From: Alisma plantago-aquatica | Taxonomy: Eukaryota > Streptophyta > Magnoliopsida > Alismatales > Alismataceae | Direction of reading: 5' to 3' | Length of the DNA: 64,000 nucleotides | Assembly: GCA_963693085.1 (NCBI GenBank) | Contig: OY856411.1 | Location: 1,351,161,550-1,351,225,549, forward strand | Shown here: positions 1-10,482 of the stretch, one piece after another | How the letters are laid out: every line of letters begins with the position of its first letter | Numbering within the stretch: position 1 is the first letter of the stretch | Translations under genes and position numbers: made by a program | Notes under the pieces: generated by a model | What the model was told of the DNA's origin: nothing | The model's database searches: none | What the model saw: only the letters and a program-made list of their open reading frames with translations

Positions 1-254
1 GAAATGATGAAAGGGACACATCAATGAATAAACAGATAAGAAAAATGATCTTGTGCATAAAATTCACCATGTATGTGTAAGAGGACCTTCATGTGTATAC
101 CCTAGTTGAAGGTTGATCTTTTCTACCCTTAGATCTTGAATAGTGATGAACTTTGCTTAAGTTTAGATGGCTTGGACGTGCCTTAGAAATAAGGAGGGAC
201 TTAGATGAGAATCCCATGCTTTAGAGGTCCTTATGGTGCAAAATGGCCTTAAGG

Positions 255-262
255 TATATAAG
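255..262 (+). promoter_or_regulatory. TATA box of the first LTR
   Basis: TATATAAG is followed about 25-40 bases later by a C/T-rich stretch (CTCATTCTCTTCACTTCTC) typical of a plant Pol II start region. It lies in the left part of the LTR as expected for U3/R. Function is inferred from sequence only. Confidence 0.55.
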
Positions 263-774
263 TCTTTTTCCTAGCAAACCAAGTAAACGATTCCTCATTC
301 TCTTCACTTCTCTTCTTTCTCAAAACGACCAAGGATGAGCTCTGGAGCTCAGGAGACGATCAACTAGGAGCTAAGGTGAGAAGAACCATCCTCAAGCTCG
401 GATTCTTGCATGAATTCATCTTTTAAGGTTGGTTTTGTGGATAATTCACTTATCTTTCTTGTTCTAGCCATCTTTTCCCAACTTTCCTTGGAGAAAAACC
501 CTTGGCCGACCTGTGGAGCTCAAGACACCATTAAAGACTTGAAGCTTGGAAGCTTGGAGCTCAAGGAACGACCTTAATGTGGGTTTTATAATTCTAAACC
601 TTTTGCTTTGTCATGCATACTTTTATTCGTGCAAATAATAGTTAGTTCTTCTTCTTCCCCATCCTTCTTTGCACCCTTGCAAGCTTTTTCGTGAAGAACA
701 GACCTTGGTTTCAAGGTTGAAGACAAGGGGCGTTAATACCTATGTTGGTCCTTATCCAACTTTACTAAACGATC

Positions 775-965
775 TTGGACCAATAGGTCAAACGATCTCA
801 CACTCATTTCAATCCAAACGGGTTCACACCCGTTTAGACTCCTTTGGGTTCACACCCGTTTAGACTTAAGAGGGTCCACACTCGTTTAAGGCCCAAATGG
901 GTTCTAGGTCATTTGAGGTTAAACGAGTTCAAGGTCATCTAAGAATCAAATGGGTTGAAGGTTGA
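775..965. repeat. Degenerate dyad array, AAACGGGT/ACCCGTTT type
   Basis: The best unit, AAACGGGTTCACACCCGTTT at 816-835, is a perfect inverted repeat with 8-bp arms and a 4-nt spacer. A second near-copy follows at 845-864. Weaker half-sites (AAACGA, CTCGTTTAAG, AAACGAGTTCAAGG) continue to about 930. The array is downstream of the TATA box of this LTR. Confidence 0.6.
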
Positions 966-1380
966 AGGTCAAACCCTAAACCAGTTAGCGATTTTCAAGG
1001 TTGATTATACTTAATCACTTGAAGGTGTAAATGGTCCAATGATGATCTTATTTAAACTATAATGGTAACTCAAGATATTAAGGGACCAAGTGATTAATGA
1101 ATTGACCCATGATGATGATCAATGGGTAAATTACCAAAATGCCCTTGAAAGGTTCAATTGAGTAATACCTTGTTTTAATCAAACCTTAATCACATGATAG
1201 TGATGAGTTGACTTGTGTTAATCAATGAGGACTTAACCCAACCTAATCTAGAGTGGTGTAATCACTATCTACTAGTTAGAGGAGAGAGAAAGTACCAATT
1301 ATAATGGAAACTCAAATAAAATACCTTCAATATACTTGAATGTGCAAGTTTAGGTATGATCCACTTATGTGAGATCATAG

Positions 1381-1672
1381 TAAACCCTAATTCTAGGGTG
1401 AAGACATGTAATGTGAATAGTAAACCCTAATTCTAGGGTGAAGACATGTAATATGAGCAGTAAACCTTAATTCTAGGGTGAAGACATGTAATGTGAATAG
1501 TGAACCCTAATTCTAGGGTGAAGACATGTAATGTGAATAGTAAACCCTAATTCTAGAGTGAAGACATGTAATGTGAATAGTAAACCCTAATTCTAGGGTG
1601 ATGACATGTAATGTGAATAGTAAACCCTAATTCTAGGGTGAAGACATGTAATGTGAATAGTAAACCCTAATT
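1381..1672 (+). repeat. 40-bp tandem repeat, 7 full copies plus 12 bp
   Basis: Units start at 1381, 1421, 1461, 1501, 1541, 1581 and 1621, with a partial copy at 1661. Each unit opens with TAAACCCTAA (a telo-box-like core), followed by TTCTAGGG and then GAAGACATGTAATGTGAATAG. ACCCTA-ATTC-TAGGGT makes a 6-bp-arm hairpin in most units. Copies differ at only a few positions, so the expansion is fairly recent. Confidence 0.95.
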
Positions 1673-3273
1673 GATGAAAACTAGGGAAACCTAGCTCTTG
1701 AATGAGTAGGGAGATACAACTTCTTTAAATAAGTTATTTACTGTTATCAGTTGATTTAACCATGCAGGTTTCTTCATAAGAATGATCATATCCAGGTATG
1801 GATGATGATACTATATTCATTGAAAGCATGTTGTTAGCTTTATGAATAGTGATATATCCTGATGCCTTGTTAATAGCATTTTATGAGATTGATAGGCTGT
1901 GAGGGCCATGAATACCATCACAGTCATGCTTAAGAGATGACTTGTGATGAGAATATTGAGAAATGACAATTGATGAGAGTTAGGCTTGTTACATTTAGTA
2001 TTCTTCCTTCATAGCTGCTATGCTAATGATTAATGTTTGAAAACATGTATGATGATAAAAGAATACCGAAATGTACCTAATAATCAAGTTTAATCATACC
2101 ATGTAGAGCCCTGATCATAGATCCATCATTGTTAGGAATTAAATGATGGTGAAACAGGTTTTCCTAAGGGAATTCCTGGAGCACATACTTTTGAATATGT
2201 GGGGTAATATGGATGTGAATTTCCTTACATCCTAGTGAAGGAATTGATGTAGATGTATCTTTATTCTATCAATCCTTCACTATGTGTTTATGCCGGGGTG
2301 ATGTAACACTAATCTCCCAAGGAAATCTTTTATACCACATCGATGAGAGATAAACAAGAAATCTTTCGATGGCAAAGAGAGTACAGAATGCCATTGTGAC
2401 TCTAATAGCGAAGTACCAGAATACCCTGGTAAGCTATTGTAACAGAGACACTAGATGTCCTGCATGTTGATCCTCATACTGACTGAGGAAGATGAGGTCA
2501 TAAGAATCCGGCTCTTTTGATGACCTATGTATGATACCGATGCAACTTAATAGTGATCGGTTGGAGTATGAGCGGTATACCTCATCTCCGTAGGGCATAA
2601 TGATGTTTGTAAAACATACTCAACCGCGTAGCATATCTGCTTAGGTTGAACCACAAAATACATTGGTTGATGATACATTACTTAGTATACATGTTTTTCA
2701 TATTCCTTAAATGTTGTTGTTCTAATTGATAACAATCTACTGCTGATTACCTTAGAGCTTTTATTGCCTATGTTAGTCTTGGTTGCTATAATAAAGCTTC
2801 TGGCGAAGAGTTATAACTCTCGCTGGGACAATTATTTAAAATTGTCTCACCCCGTAGATTTCTACCTTTAGGTGGATGTCGAGGTCGAAGGAACCGATCT
2901 GCAGGTGGAAAGCAGCAACAACAGCGAATTCAGGAGCAGCAGTGACTTCAGGTGGAAACACTGTGCTGTCTAGTCTTGTAGTCAGAATAGTCTTATGTCG
3001 TCTTTGTACACTCAGGTCCTAGGAGTTTGTTGATCTGAGAATTTTGAAATCTTGAGATTTTGTATCATGACATATATAATCACTCGAGAAGTGATTTATC
3101 AGATATGTAAACAGTTCATCTTACTTTTATAAAAGGAGTTTCAGGTTTTTAAGATCTCGTTTTCGAAAAGTTTTAATTTCTCGTGATTTTCATATTCCGC
3201 TGTTAATCGAATCGCTTCCGCTATGTTTATCTTGTCTTTTGGAGATCAGAGCCCACAACAATAATCCCAAACT

Positions 3274-3275
3274 TA

Positions 3276-3318
<43 letters not shown>
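3274..3318. repeat. (TA)n microsatellite, left arm
   Basis: Uninterrupted TA dinucleotides apart from one TACA change. Together with 3661-3723 it brackets the MITE-like unit. Confidence 0.95.
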
Positions 3319-3660
3319 GTGCTCATCTTTAATACCCATGCGGGTAGCTACCCGCACACCCTTCCTATCACTTTTTTTTATTTTTTTTTCTACAATTGTA
3401 GAGGAGCATTTTATCTAGCTCCCCAAATTTTTTTATCCAAAAATAATATCATTTGTCCCACTAAAATTAAAAAAATACGTCCATATATTTACTAACTGTA
3501 TATTTTCTGCACAGTTACTTTTTTAGTCATATAGTTACTCTTTTATCAATACATTTAATCTTTTGATCTTAGAGTTACTTTTGTGTATCATATAGTTACA
3601 CTTTTGGATGTGCGGGTAGCGAAAAATTAGGCTACCTGCGCGGGTAATGAATAAATCCCC
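3319..3660. mobile_element. MITE-like unit inside a TA microsatellite
   Basis: A 342-bp non-coding unit sits exactly between two (TA)n tracts. Its ends carry related inverted sequences. The left side has AATACCCATGCGGGTAGC. The right side, reverse complemented, reads ATTACCCGCGCAGGTAGCC. Inside the left end is a perfect 16-bp palindrome, GCGGGTAGCTACCCGC (3340-3355), and the right end carries GTGCGGGTAGC. The middle is A/T rich with AGTTACTTTT repeated at roughly 25-30 bp spacing. Plant MITEs that target TA microsatellites are known (rice Micron family). Membership of that family is not shown here. Target duplication cannot be resolved in TA repeats. Confidence 0.55.
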
Positions 3661-3674
3661 TATATATGTATATG

Positions 3675-3723
<49 letters not shown>
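3661..3723. repeat. (TA)n microsatellite, right arm
   Basis: TA dinucleotides with three TATG variants at the left, then a long pure run to 3723. Confidence 0.95.
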
Positions 3724-3726
<3 letters not shown>

Positions 3727-5034
3727 ATTTACACACGTTTCCCTAAAAGCGGTTTTGATGGTGGATGTGTAGCATGGTTATAGCCAATAACCCCTATTAT
3801 CTGTGCATGGTTGTGTGATTGGTTGATCCTCTTATCTCAGTTTGTGTACTGAGCCTCTATCTTTTCTCCCCATGTAAAGTTAATTCTTTCCTACCCTTGC
3901 TCCCCTCAAATGTACATAATTAATCATAATAAGAATAAGTCAATTATTTTGTGAATGTCATAGATTTATTGGATCAGTTATTATTGAAAATATTTTCTTT
4001 AGTCGATTCTTTCATTCTCCAATTCTATAAAAATGCAAAATTCCTCGAGGTTTCCATATAATCATGTAAAAATAGGATAGTTTAGTTTTCTATTATGACA
4101 AAGATGAAGATGTCCGATGACGAGCCGAAGGACCTTAGAGGACAAGCTAGACCGATCGCTCAGTGGACCCGACCGATTAGTTGGAGGAGCCAACATATGG
4201 TGGATCGAAGGAACCAGACAATCAGTGATACGATCAAACAACTGGTCAAGAGGCGAGCTGACCGGTTCAAAGGTTGAACCAGTAAACCCAGATTGGCAGA
4301 CATGAATATTCATCAACAATAGGTTTTTACATGTGATGTAGACCTATATGACCATAATTCGTTGTGGCTCCAAGGGATTACATTAGGTTGATCATAAGCA
4401 TCACTTCTGTTTATTGCATGTTTTTATTGTGGGATATATAATGTATATGTTATGTATTATATATGTGGTGATTGGATAAAGTATATGTATTTATACAAAC
4501 TCCCTCAATTAAAATATAAAATCTTAGATGCTTTCTAAAAGTGGCACACATGAAAATCTTGATCGACTAAGCATAGCTTCCGCCTCCGCAGGGTGCGCCA
4601 TCTATCTCGTGGAAGTGTGATGGTAATAATGTAGGTTATGCCTCTGTGGGGTGCATTATTATCATTTCACCTTTTAGGCCAGGCTCAACTAGTGATTCCT
4701 AAAGCGTTTGGGACTAGAAGCATGTAGGATATTATGGCAAGGGGTTGCACATATCATCTATACATATTTGCATATGATGCAATTGGCAAGAGTTGCCTAC
4801 CTTGATGGTTGACTGTGTTTGCAGTGTTGATCAGGCCACAATTGAATTATCTTACATCTGGCCCACTAGAATATTGTACATTGCAATGTTTTGAATTGAT
4901 ATTGAGGGCTATCAATTCAAATACAATAGTGGGAGTGATAATAATTAAAGACCTAATTAATATAATAAAAATTTGAAATCAAATCAAATCAAAAATGTTT
5001 TTTGGCAAATGCAAATTTTCTCTTGTAGAATCAA
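3724..5034. other. Unassigned; probably copia leader in its right part
   Basis: No convincing gene. About 4540-5034 precedes the copia gag directly and contains GTGGGAGTGATAATAATTAA just before it, which is compatible with an untranslated leader. I could not find the expected tRNA-iMet primer site, nor any match to the copia 3' LTR that begins at 42620. The 5' LTR therefore seems to be lost, or is too diverged to see. The short ORFs at 4062-4319 overlap on both strands and have no recognisable similarity. Confidence 0.4.
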
Positions 5035-5810
5035 ATGATGAACAAATTTGATTTGCGATTGGTCCTGAAGAAGGACAAAATTGATGAGAGAAATTTTCAT
5101 GTCTGGTTTTGGGCTTTGAGAAGGGTTCTCAATGAAGAGTGCAAGCTATACATCCTTGACAAACCAGTGCTTGAAATACCTCCTCCTGATGCTCGTAGCA
5201 TACAAGTGGATGCTTATTGGAAGCATGCCAATGATTGCATTAGAGATAAAGTACCTTATGCTTAGTTGCATGAACTATGAGTTGCATGAGCAGTGTGAAG
5301 ACATGAGTTTTCTTGAGAAGGTAACACATCTTAAGAAATTGGCACTTGATCATGACAAGCAAGAAAGGGACGCTATGTTAAAGGTGCTACTTGAGTCAAA
5401 GATGACAAAGGGAACCTCAATAGAAGAACATGTGCTCAATATGATTGGACATGTGTATCATCTTGAAGAATTGAGATTCACCTTGAGAAAAGAGTTGGCC
5501 ACTGATATGATTCTAAGGACTATCCTTGAATCATATAACCACTTTATTTCATGTTACCATGTGAATAATATGGTTGGGCAGATGTCAGACTTGCTTGCCA
5601 TGTTGATTCATGGTGAAGCAAAATTGAAGAAGGACAAGCCCGTGATGGTAATCGGTGAGGCTGATTCCAAGGATCAAAGCAAGACTGAGAAGAGTTTTGA
5701 GGTCAAGCCTAAATCTACACATTCAACACTCAAGATAAGGAGAAAGAAAAGTGCAAGAGGATCTCACACTTTGTACTTGAAGGCTTTCAGGAAGTAGAAG
5801 ATGGGGATGG
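5035..5810 (+). pseudogene. Ty1/copia gag, frameshifted
   Basis: The reading starts with a copia gag N-terminus (MMNKFDLRLVLKKDKIDERN, then the NFHVWFWALRRVL block). It shifts frame near 5250 into a second frame that continues with DMSFLEKVTHLKKLALDHDK, the EEHVLNMIGHVYHLEEL block and a lysine-rich tail. This is the UBN2-type gag architecture common in plant copia elements: N-terminal conserved block, helical core, basic linker. No intact CCHC zinc knuckle is visible. The product would coat the element RNA in cytoplasmic particles. The frameshift makes it non-functional. It leads straight into the protease remnant. Confidence 0.85.
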
Positions 5811-5825
5811 TGATCTCCACTTCAG

Positions 5826-6004
5826 GTATGTATGTTATAGAGATAAATCTATCTACTTCATCATCATGGGTATTAGATATCGGATGTGGGTCTCACATAT
5901 GTTCTCATATGCAGGATCTGAAAGGAAGTAGGCCTTTGGGAAAAGGTGAGGTGGAACTATGAGTTGCTAATGACACAAGAGTTGCAACCAACGCAATTGG
6001 AACC
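5826..6004 (+). pseudogene. Ty1/copia protease remnant, cut by insertion
   Basis: The frame reads SSSWVLDIGCGSHICSHMQ, which aligns with the copia aspartic protease signature (normally WxLDTGxSxH). The catalytic triplet appears as D-I-G instead of D-T-G or D-S-G. A TGA interrupts the frame at about 5960. The frame runs into the composite insertion at 6005 and resumes without loss at 15674, so the insertion event removed nothing. Confidence 0.85.
6000..6004. repeat. Target-site duplication GAACC, left
   Basis: GAACC at 6000-6004 matches 15669-15673. Removing the insert and one copy restores the copia reading frame, which confirms both boundaries. Confidence 0.95.
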
Positions 6005-6330
6005 TGATGCAGCCCTATTTTAGGGCTTCATCTTGTGTTATATTGCTCTTCAATCACATCTATACCTGTTAGATTACATGTTATTTCCCCCAATATGCTT
6101 ATTCATATCAAATGCACTTATGGAGGATTTTTGCATGTTTTATAGGTACTTTGTCCACTAATTGATGGCATGGAAAGAGGATGGTCCAGTCTAGGGTTTC
6201 CTCAGGCTTGGAGGAGCTCAAAATGAGGCCAAAACCACTTCCAACCTACCCCAAGTGGTAAAAGAAAGTTTTGAAGCAATACCCTCCATGGATGATCAAG
6301 TTCAAGGCTCAAATGCATGGGAGAGACACC

Positions 6331-6595
6331 ACCACGACCGTGGTGAGCCCCCACGGCCGTGGTGGACATGCCCCAAGTACAAAAAATCAGTAAAACTCCC
6401 AGAAATTGATGAAAATGGCCAAAACGACCGTGGGGATCAACACGACCGTGGTGACCTCCCCACGGCCGTGGCCATCCATGAACCTATCCCTGTGATCTCC
6501 ACATTCTAATAAACCCATGACCGTGCCCATCCACCATGGACGTGGTCTACCCTACCCACCACGACCGTGGTGACCCACCACGGCCGTGCTACTCA
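6331..6595. repeat. CACGGCCGTG / CACGACCGTG palindrome array in LTR-a
   Basis: About ten copies or half-copies of the 10-bp palindrome CACGGCCGTG and its one-base variants lie directly upstream of the TATA box, often as CCACGACCGTGG. Long ORFs through here (HDRG, PRPW repeats) are translations of the repeat, not genes. Confidence 0.9.
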
Positions 6596-6664
6596 CAAAA
6601 TCCACCCAGTTTTCACTGCTTTCCCCATTTTCCCCCTAACTTAACCCTAGACCCCCTAGACTCC

Positions 6665-6672
6665 TATATATA
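6665..6672 (+). promoter_or_regulatory. TATA box of LTR-a
   Basis: TATATATA in the context CTCCTATATATACC, directly downstream of the palindrome array and conserved in LTR-b (11852-11859) and LTR-c (14976-14983, minus). Confidence 0.7.
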
Positions 6673-8252
6673 CCTAGGTGGTGGCTGGGGCACGAGGCTG
6701 GCTACCTTCTACCGCCTCCTAGCTCCCCAAATCGCCACCCACTCCATTCCACTCCATTCCACTCCAAATCCACCTCAAATCCACTCCATTTCACCATTTC
6801 CACCACATAACCCCCCATATCTAAGCCTTCCATCCACCTACCACCATCATCCCACTCCATTCCATCCAAGAAGAAGGAGGAGGATGACCTGCTGCTGCTG
6901 GAGAGAGGATTGACAACCACTACTTCGAGCTCCATGGCCACCTCCATCTTCTTCTCCTTTCTTTTTGTATTTTCTATTTCCATGAGTAGCTAGGCCCCCT
7001 TAGGTGGGATGTTTGGGGTCAAATATGTTACTTTGATACCATGTTGGGGGAAAATGACATGTAAACTTTGTAATTCCATTTGTTAATGATTATGTTCTAT
7101 TTGCATCTCATTATCCATGGATTGCTTATTGGTTTGTGTGTGAAATCACTTAAGAATTTAGGCAAATTGCTTATATGTGTGAGTTTTGGGATTTGCCCCT
7201 AGGTCCAATTCTTGGATCCCTAGGCTGCCTCCCATCTTCCTACATCTTAATCAATCTCCCTAAGCCTAAGTGAGAGATCTAAGTAGCTAGATTGGATAAT
7301 TCTAGTGCAATTAGCATGGAGCCTTCTCAAGGCTAGAATGTGGGGGAATTGGGGCCCAAAACCCTAATTTCACCCCCCATTACTACCTATGCCCCTAATT
7401 GCCCTAGGAATGTCTAATGTAGAAACCTAGACTTGATTAGACTCTAATTGGATTAAACCTAATCCCTAACCCAATTGAGCCTCGTAAGGGTAGTAGGGGG
7501 TGTTAGGGACTAGTTCCCCTATACACAACCTAGCATATCCATGGCCAGTTAGTAGCTTAGGTTAATTCATTAGACTCTAACTTGTTGTTTGGTTTGGATA
7601 ATCTAAATGGAATCATAATGTTCACATGTCACCCCCAACTTAAGTGATAAGTTCATACCCCTAAACAGCCCACACATCTCTTTACTGCTTAAAACCCTAG
7701 TTTTGTGCTTGCTTAGCTTAATTAGTTCTTTTCTTGCTTAGTTAGCTTCTTGCCTTGCTCTTGCCTTGTTTATGCTAGTTTAGTTCTTTAGTTGTTCTTT
7801 TGCTTCTCTATTGCTTGACTTAGTGTAAATTGCCTTTTCCTACCTAGATTAATCCTTTCTTGCTTTCTTAGCCTTAATCTAGTCTAGGGTTAACGTAGAT
7901 TTCATTCTTGTCTTTAATTGCTTGCTTGTTTGTCCATAGTAGTTTAACAATTAAAACAACCTTTAAACCCTTAACCCTAGTCTCCGCAGTAGGAACCTAG
8001 CCAAACTAACCTAGCTCTAGTGCCCTCTCTTTTCCCTGTGGATCGACCCTTTACTTGCCACCTTCCTATACTACAACACGACCCCGTGCGCTTGCGGGTG
8101 TAGTGTTTTAGTAGACGTAGGTAGCTAGTTTAGGTTTTATAAATTTTGAAAGCAAACCCCCACATCCCGTGTGTTCCGACCTCGTGGGGCGCATCTAGTC
8201 GAGTCAAATCGGCTAGTGTGTTGCACCACTAGCGGAATCACACCAAGCTTTC

Positions 8253-8270
8253 TGGCGCCGTTGCCGGGGA
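8253..8270 (+). other. Primer-binding site, tRNA-Asp type
   Basis: TGGCGCCGTTGCCGGGGA is complementary to the 3' end of plant tRNA-Asp, the primer typical of the Athila group. It starts 10 bases after the LTR end. Confidence 0.85.
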
Positions 8271-8443
8271 TTGGAGGCGCTCGGCCTAGCTAGTTAGTTT
8301 TGCTTTGACTTTTCCTACTGCCCTCATCATTGCTATTCTTTATTCATTACTCTTTGAATTCTTTGTGTATATTGGTTTGCTAACTTGCTTTCTTTTGTTT
8401 GGTTGTGCCTTGTGCATGTGACAAGCCACTCGGAGAAGACAAG

Positions 8444-9076
8444 ATGGAAGGCCAAAATGCACAAACCCATCCATTTCCTCCACCACCCTACCTCCAAGGC
8501 TACCCTAAGCCTTACACACCTCCACCACCTCCATTGTCGCAACCTTCCCACTACTTCACTTTCCAACCTCAATTCCCTCCTCCACTACCCTACCTCCAAG
8601 GCTATCCTAAGCCTTACACACTACCACCACCTCCATTTCCACAACCCTCCTACCAGTTCACCTTCCAACCTCAATTCATTCTACCACCTCCATCACCACA
8701 ACCCTCCCACCAATTCACCTTCGAACCAGCTCAATGCCCTCCTCCACCTAAAGTCCAACGACCATCAACACCGATGCCACCACCACAACTATCACATGCT
8801 CCCCCTACTTCCCATGAGCAAATTGATATGATTGAGACCCCTCTCTTTGGTTCCTATGAAGACCTGTTCCTCAAGAGAGAGAAAACCTATGGCATGAGAT
8901 TTCTGAGGGTCTTAAGGCTTATTAAGATCTATGATGATGATCCCCAAGGAGAGAGAATTGCTGAAAAAGACTTACGAAGCTCACATGACCCTTGGGAGGA
9001 AGATCAATCAAGGAAAGCATTTGAGAGGATTGCTTATGATGGGGGTGCAAACATTTTGTTTTTGGACCATGGTTGA
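8444..9076 (+). CDS. Proline-rich protein of a non-autonomous Athila-like element
   Basis: From the ATG at 8444 (MEGQNAQTHP) an open frame of 210 residues ends at 9076. The first half is an imperfect repeat of about 34 residues: PYLQGYPKPYT, a proline run, then QPSHxFTFQPQF. There are two full copies and a shorter third. The second half is charged, with ETPLFGSYEDLFLKREKTYG. I see no gag core, zinc knuckle or protease motif. It is the only long open frame between the PBS and the PPT, so if anything is translated from this element it is this. It could be a diverged gag N-terminal region. The direct DNA repeat suggests local duplication. Whether it is expressed is unknown. Confidence 0.5.
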   Translation: MEGQNAQTHPFPPPPYLQGYPKPYTPPPPPLSQPSHYFTFQPQFPPPLPYLQGYPKPYTLPPPPFPQPSYQFTFQPQFILPPPSPQPSHQFTFEPAQCPPPPKVQRPSTPMPPPQLSHAPPTSHEQIDMIETPLFGSYEDLFLKREKTYGMRFLRVLRLIKIYDDDPQGERIAEKDLRSSHDPWEEDQSRKAFERIAYDGGANILFLDHG

Positions 9077-9387
9077 TGGTGAAAGAACAATAAGCCTGGC
9101 TGAAGGCATGAAACTTAGCGCTTGTGGGAGGCAACCCACATAGGTTTGGGAAATTTTGACCCAACCTTCACTTTTTGATACAATTGCTTTGTTTTTACAT
9201 TTTCCAAGAACACACACACACTTGTTTTTAATAGATTTTGTCTAGTTTTAAGATGTGCAGGTGGTAACATGGTGAATTGAAGGAAATTCGAGTACAATTG
9301 AGAGAAGGATTCAAAGAAAAATCACTTTGGGTCAAGTTTTTGAGTGTTTGATGTTCCTCATTTTGAGAGTAGCAGCTACAGGGACCA

Positions 9388-9565
9388 CCACGGCCGTGGC
9401 ACATCAATACGACCGTGGTCATTTGCATGAAAAACACACCAAGTCCCTGGATTCAAAAGCAAAATTGAGAAAAGTTGCCAAAGGACTGCACCACGGCCGT
9501 GCCAGGCAGCACGGCCGTGCAACCTGAAGCCACCACGGCCGTGCTACGCAGCACGGCCGTGCAAC
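9388..9565. repeat. CACGGCCGTG array in the interior
   Basis: At least six copies of CACGGCCGTG or a one-base variant lie outside the LTR, for example GCACCACGGCCGTGCC and CAGCACGGCCGTGCAAC repeated at 9488-9562. The same motif as in the U3 of all three LTRs has spread into or been retained in the interior. Confidence 0.9.
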
Positions 9566-9717
9566 AGACCAATTTCAGCCACTCAAGGCAGATTAGTGGG
9601 GTAGCTACTATGCATATCCTCCACCACAGGGAGGAACACCGCCAAAGCCTTGAGAGAGCCATGATCGTCTACCCTATCATCCTAAACTCTAGGATCATGC
9701 TGAGGACAACATGATTC

Positions 9718-9732
9718 AAAAGTTTGGGGTGG
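9718..9732 (+). other. Internal PPT-like tract 1
   Basis: AAAAGTTTGGGGTGG matches the true PPT sequence next to LTR-b (11076-11088). Confidence 0.75.
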
Positions 9733-10467
9733 TAGGGCAGGTATGCCCTAGTTTCACTTTGCATTTCACCTGCCACATCCACTTTTGTTTTCTTGCTTTT
9801 GCTATCTACCTTAGTCATCTTTACTGCTTTGCATACCTGCATGCCATGTCGTTTACTTTCTTGTCATTTTTGCGTAATTTTAAAAAATTTTGCTCTTTTG
9901 CCATGCATTGCATACCATGTAGATTTTTGGTAATTTTTGCATGTTTTAGTTAGTATTTGCTTGTTTACTGCTTTAAGTTCAATAATATATGTTTAGATGT
10001 GATTGGAGGCAACTTGGCACCATTTTGGCCAATTTTGCCCAAATTTGGAACTTCTTGTCTAAAAAGTGTGTTTTGACCCAATCTCTACTATTTTGAGTAA
10101 AAATGTTGACCTTTGACAAATGCAAGTGAATTATCATTGTTTGTTGCTAAGTGGTATCAATGTTCGACTTTTTACATGCGCATCACCTCTCTTAGGATTG
10201 TGATTGATTTGGTTGAATTGTGAAATTGAGCAAGCTTTGAACGCTTAGTGTTTGTGGAATTACTTGTTTGATATATCAATTTCATTTTGTTCATTCATGT
10301 GGTGTGATATCGTGGATGAAGTGTTGGATTAATTCTCATGCAGGATGTCTTATGTGGAAAATCATACCAGTGACCCCTCTTTGACCCGACTATTCTTCCA
10401 CCATCTTCATACCCCTCCGCCTCATAAAAAGATGCCCTAGTGCACATAATCAGCCTTGGCCACCTCC

Positions 10468-10482
10468 AAAAGTTTGGGGTGG
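10468..10482 (+). other. Internal PPT-like tract 2
   Basis: Second copy of AAAAGTTTGGGGTGG, 750 bases after the first and about 608 before the PPT at LTR-b. Confidence 0.75.

Larger units (their letters stand above)
1..3260 (+). mobile_element. Ty3/gypsy-type LTR (left end outside window)
   Basis: No coding frame of substance is present. The block behaves like a long plant gypsy LTR read on the plus strand: a TATA box at 255-262 with a pyrimidine-rich leader after it, a tandem-repeat zone, and a right end in CACAACA at 3254-3260. The stretch 2805-2880 (GCTGGGACA, then GTCTCACCCC, then a CTTTAGGTGG block) resembles the reverse complement of 17560-17600 inside the LARD LTR, so the two LTR families are related. 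The exact right end and any target duplication are inferred. The left end lies outside the window. It could be a solo LTR or the 3' LTR of an element further left. No PBS is seen after 3260, which argues against a 5' LTR. Confidence 0.6.
6005..8242 (+). repeat. LTR-a of the composite
   Basis: Starts TGATGCAG and ends GGAATCACA, ten bases before the PBS. The U3 holds the CACGGCCGTG array (6331-6595) and a TATA box at 6665. R-U5 is about 1.2 kb, non-coding, with many CTTGCTTAG-type short repeats (7700-7900). Confidence 0.85.

Noticed and set aside
1381..1672. Interstitial telomere repeat
   Set aside because: The telo-box occurs once per 40-bp unit. It is not a TTTAGGG array.
1381..1672. CRISPR-like array
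   Set aside because: Direct tandem repeat without unique spacers, in a plant genome.
3724..5034. Copia 5' LTR
   Set aside because: No match to the 3' LTR at 42620-44425 and no PBS found. Left unassigned.
6255..6913. Open frames with HDRG / PRPW / TAVV repeats (also 11396-11836 and 15194-15418)
   Set aside because: They arise from translating the CACGGCCGTG array, occur in several frames and strands at once, and lie in U3.
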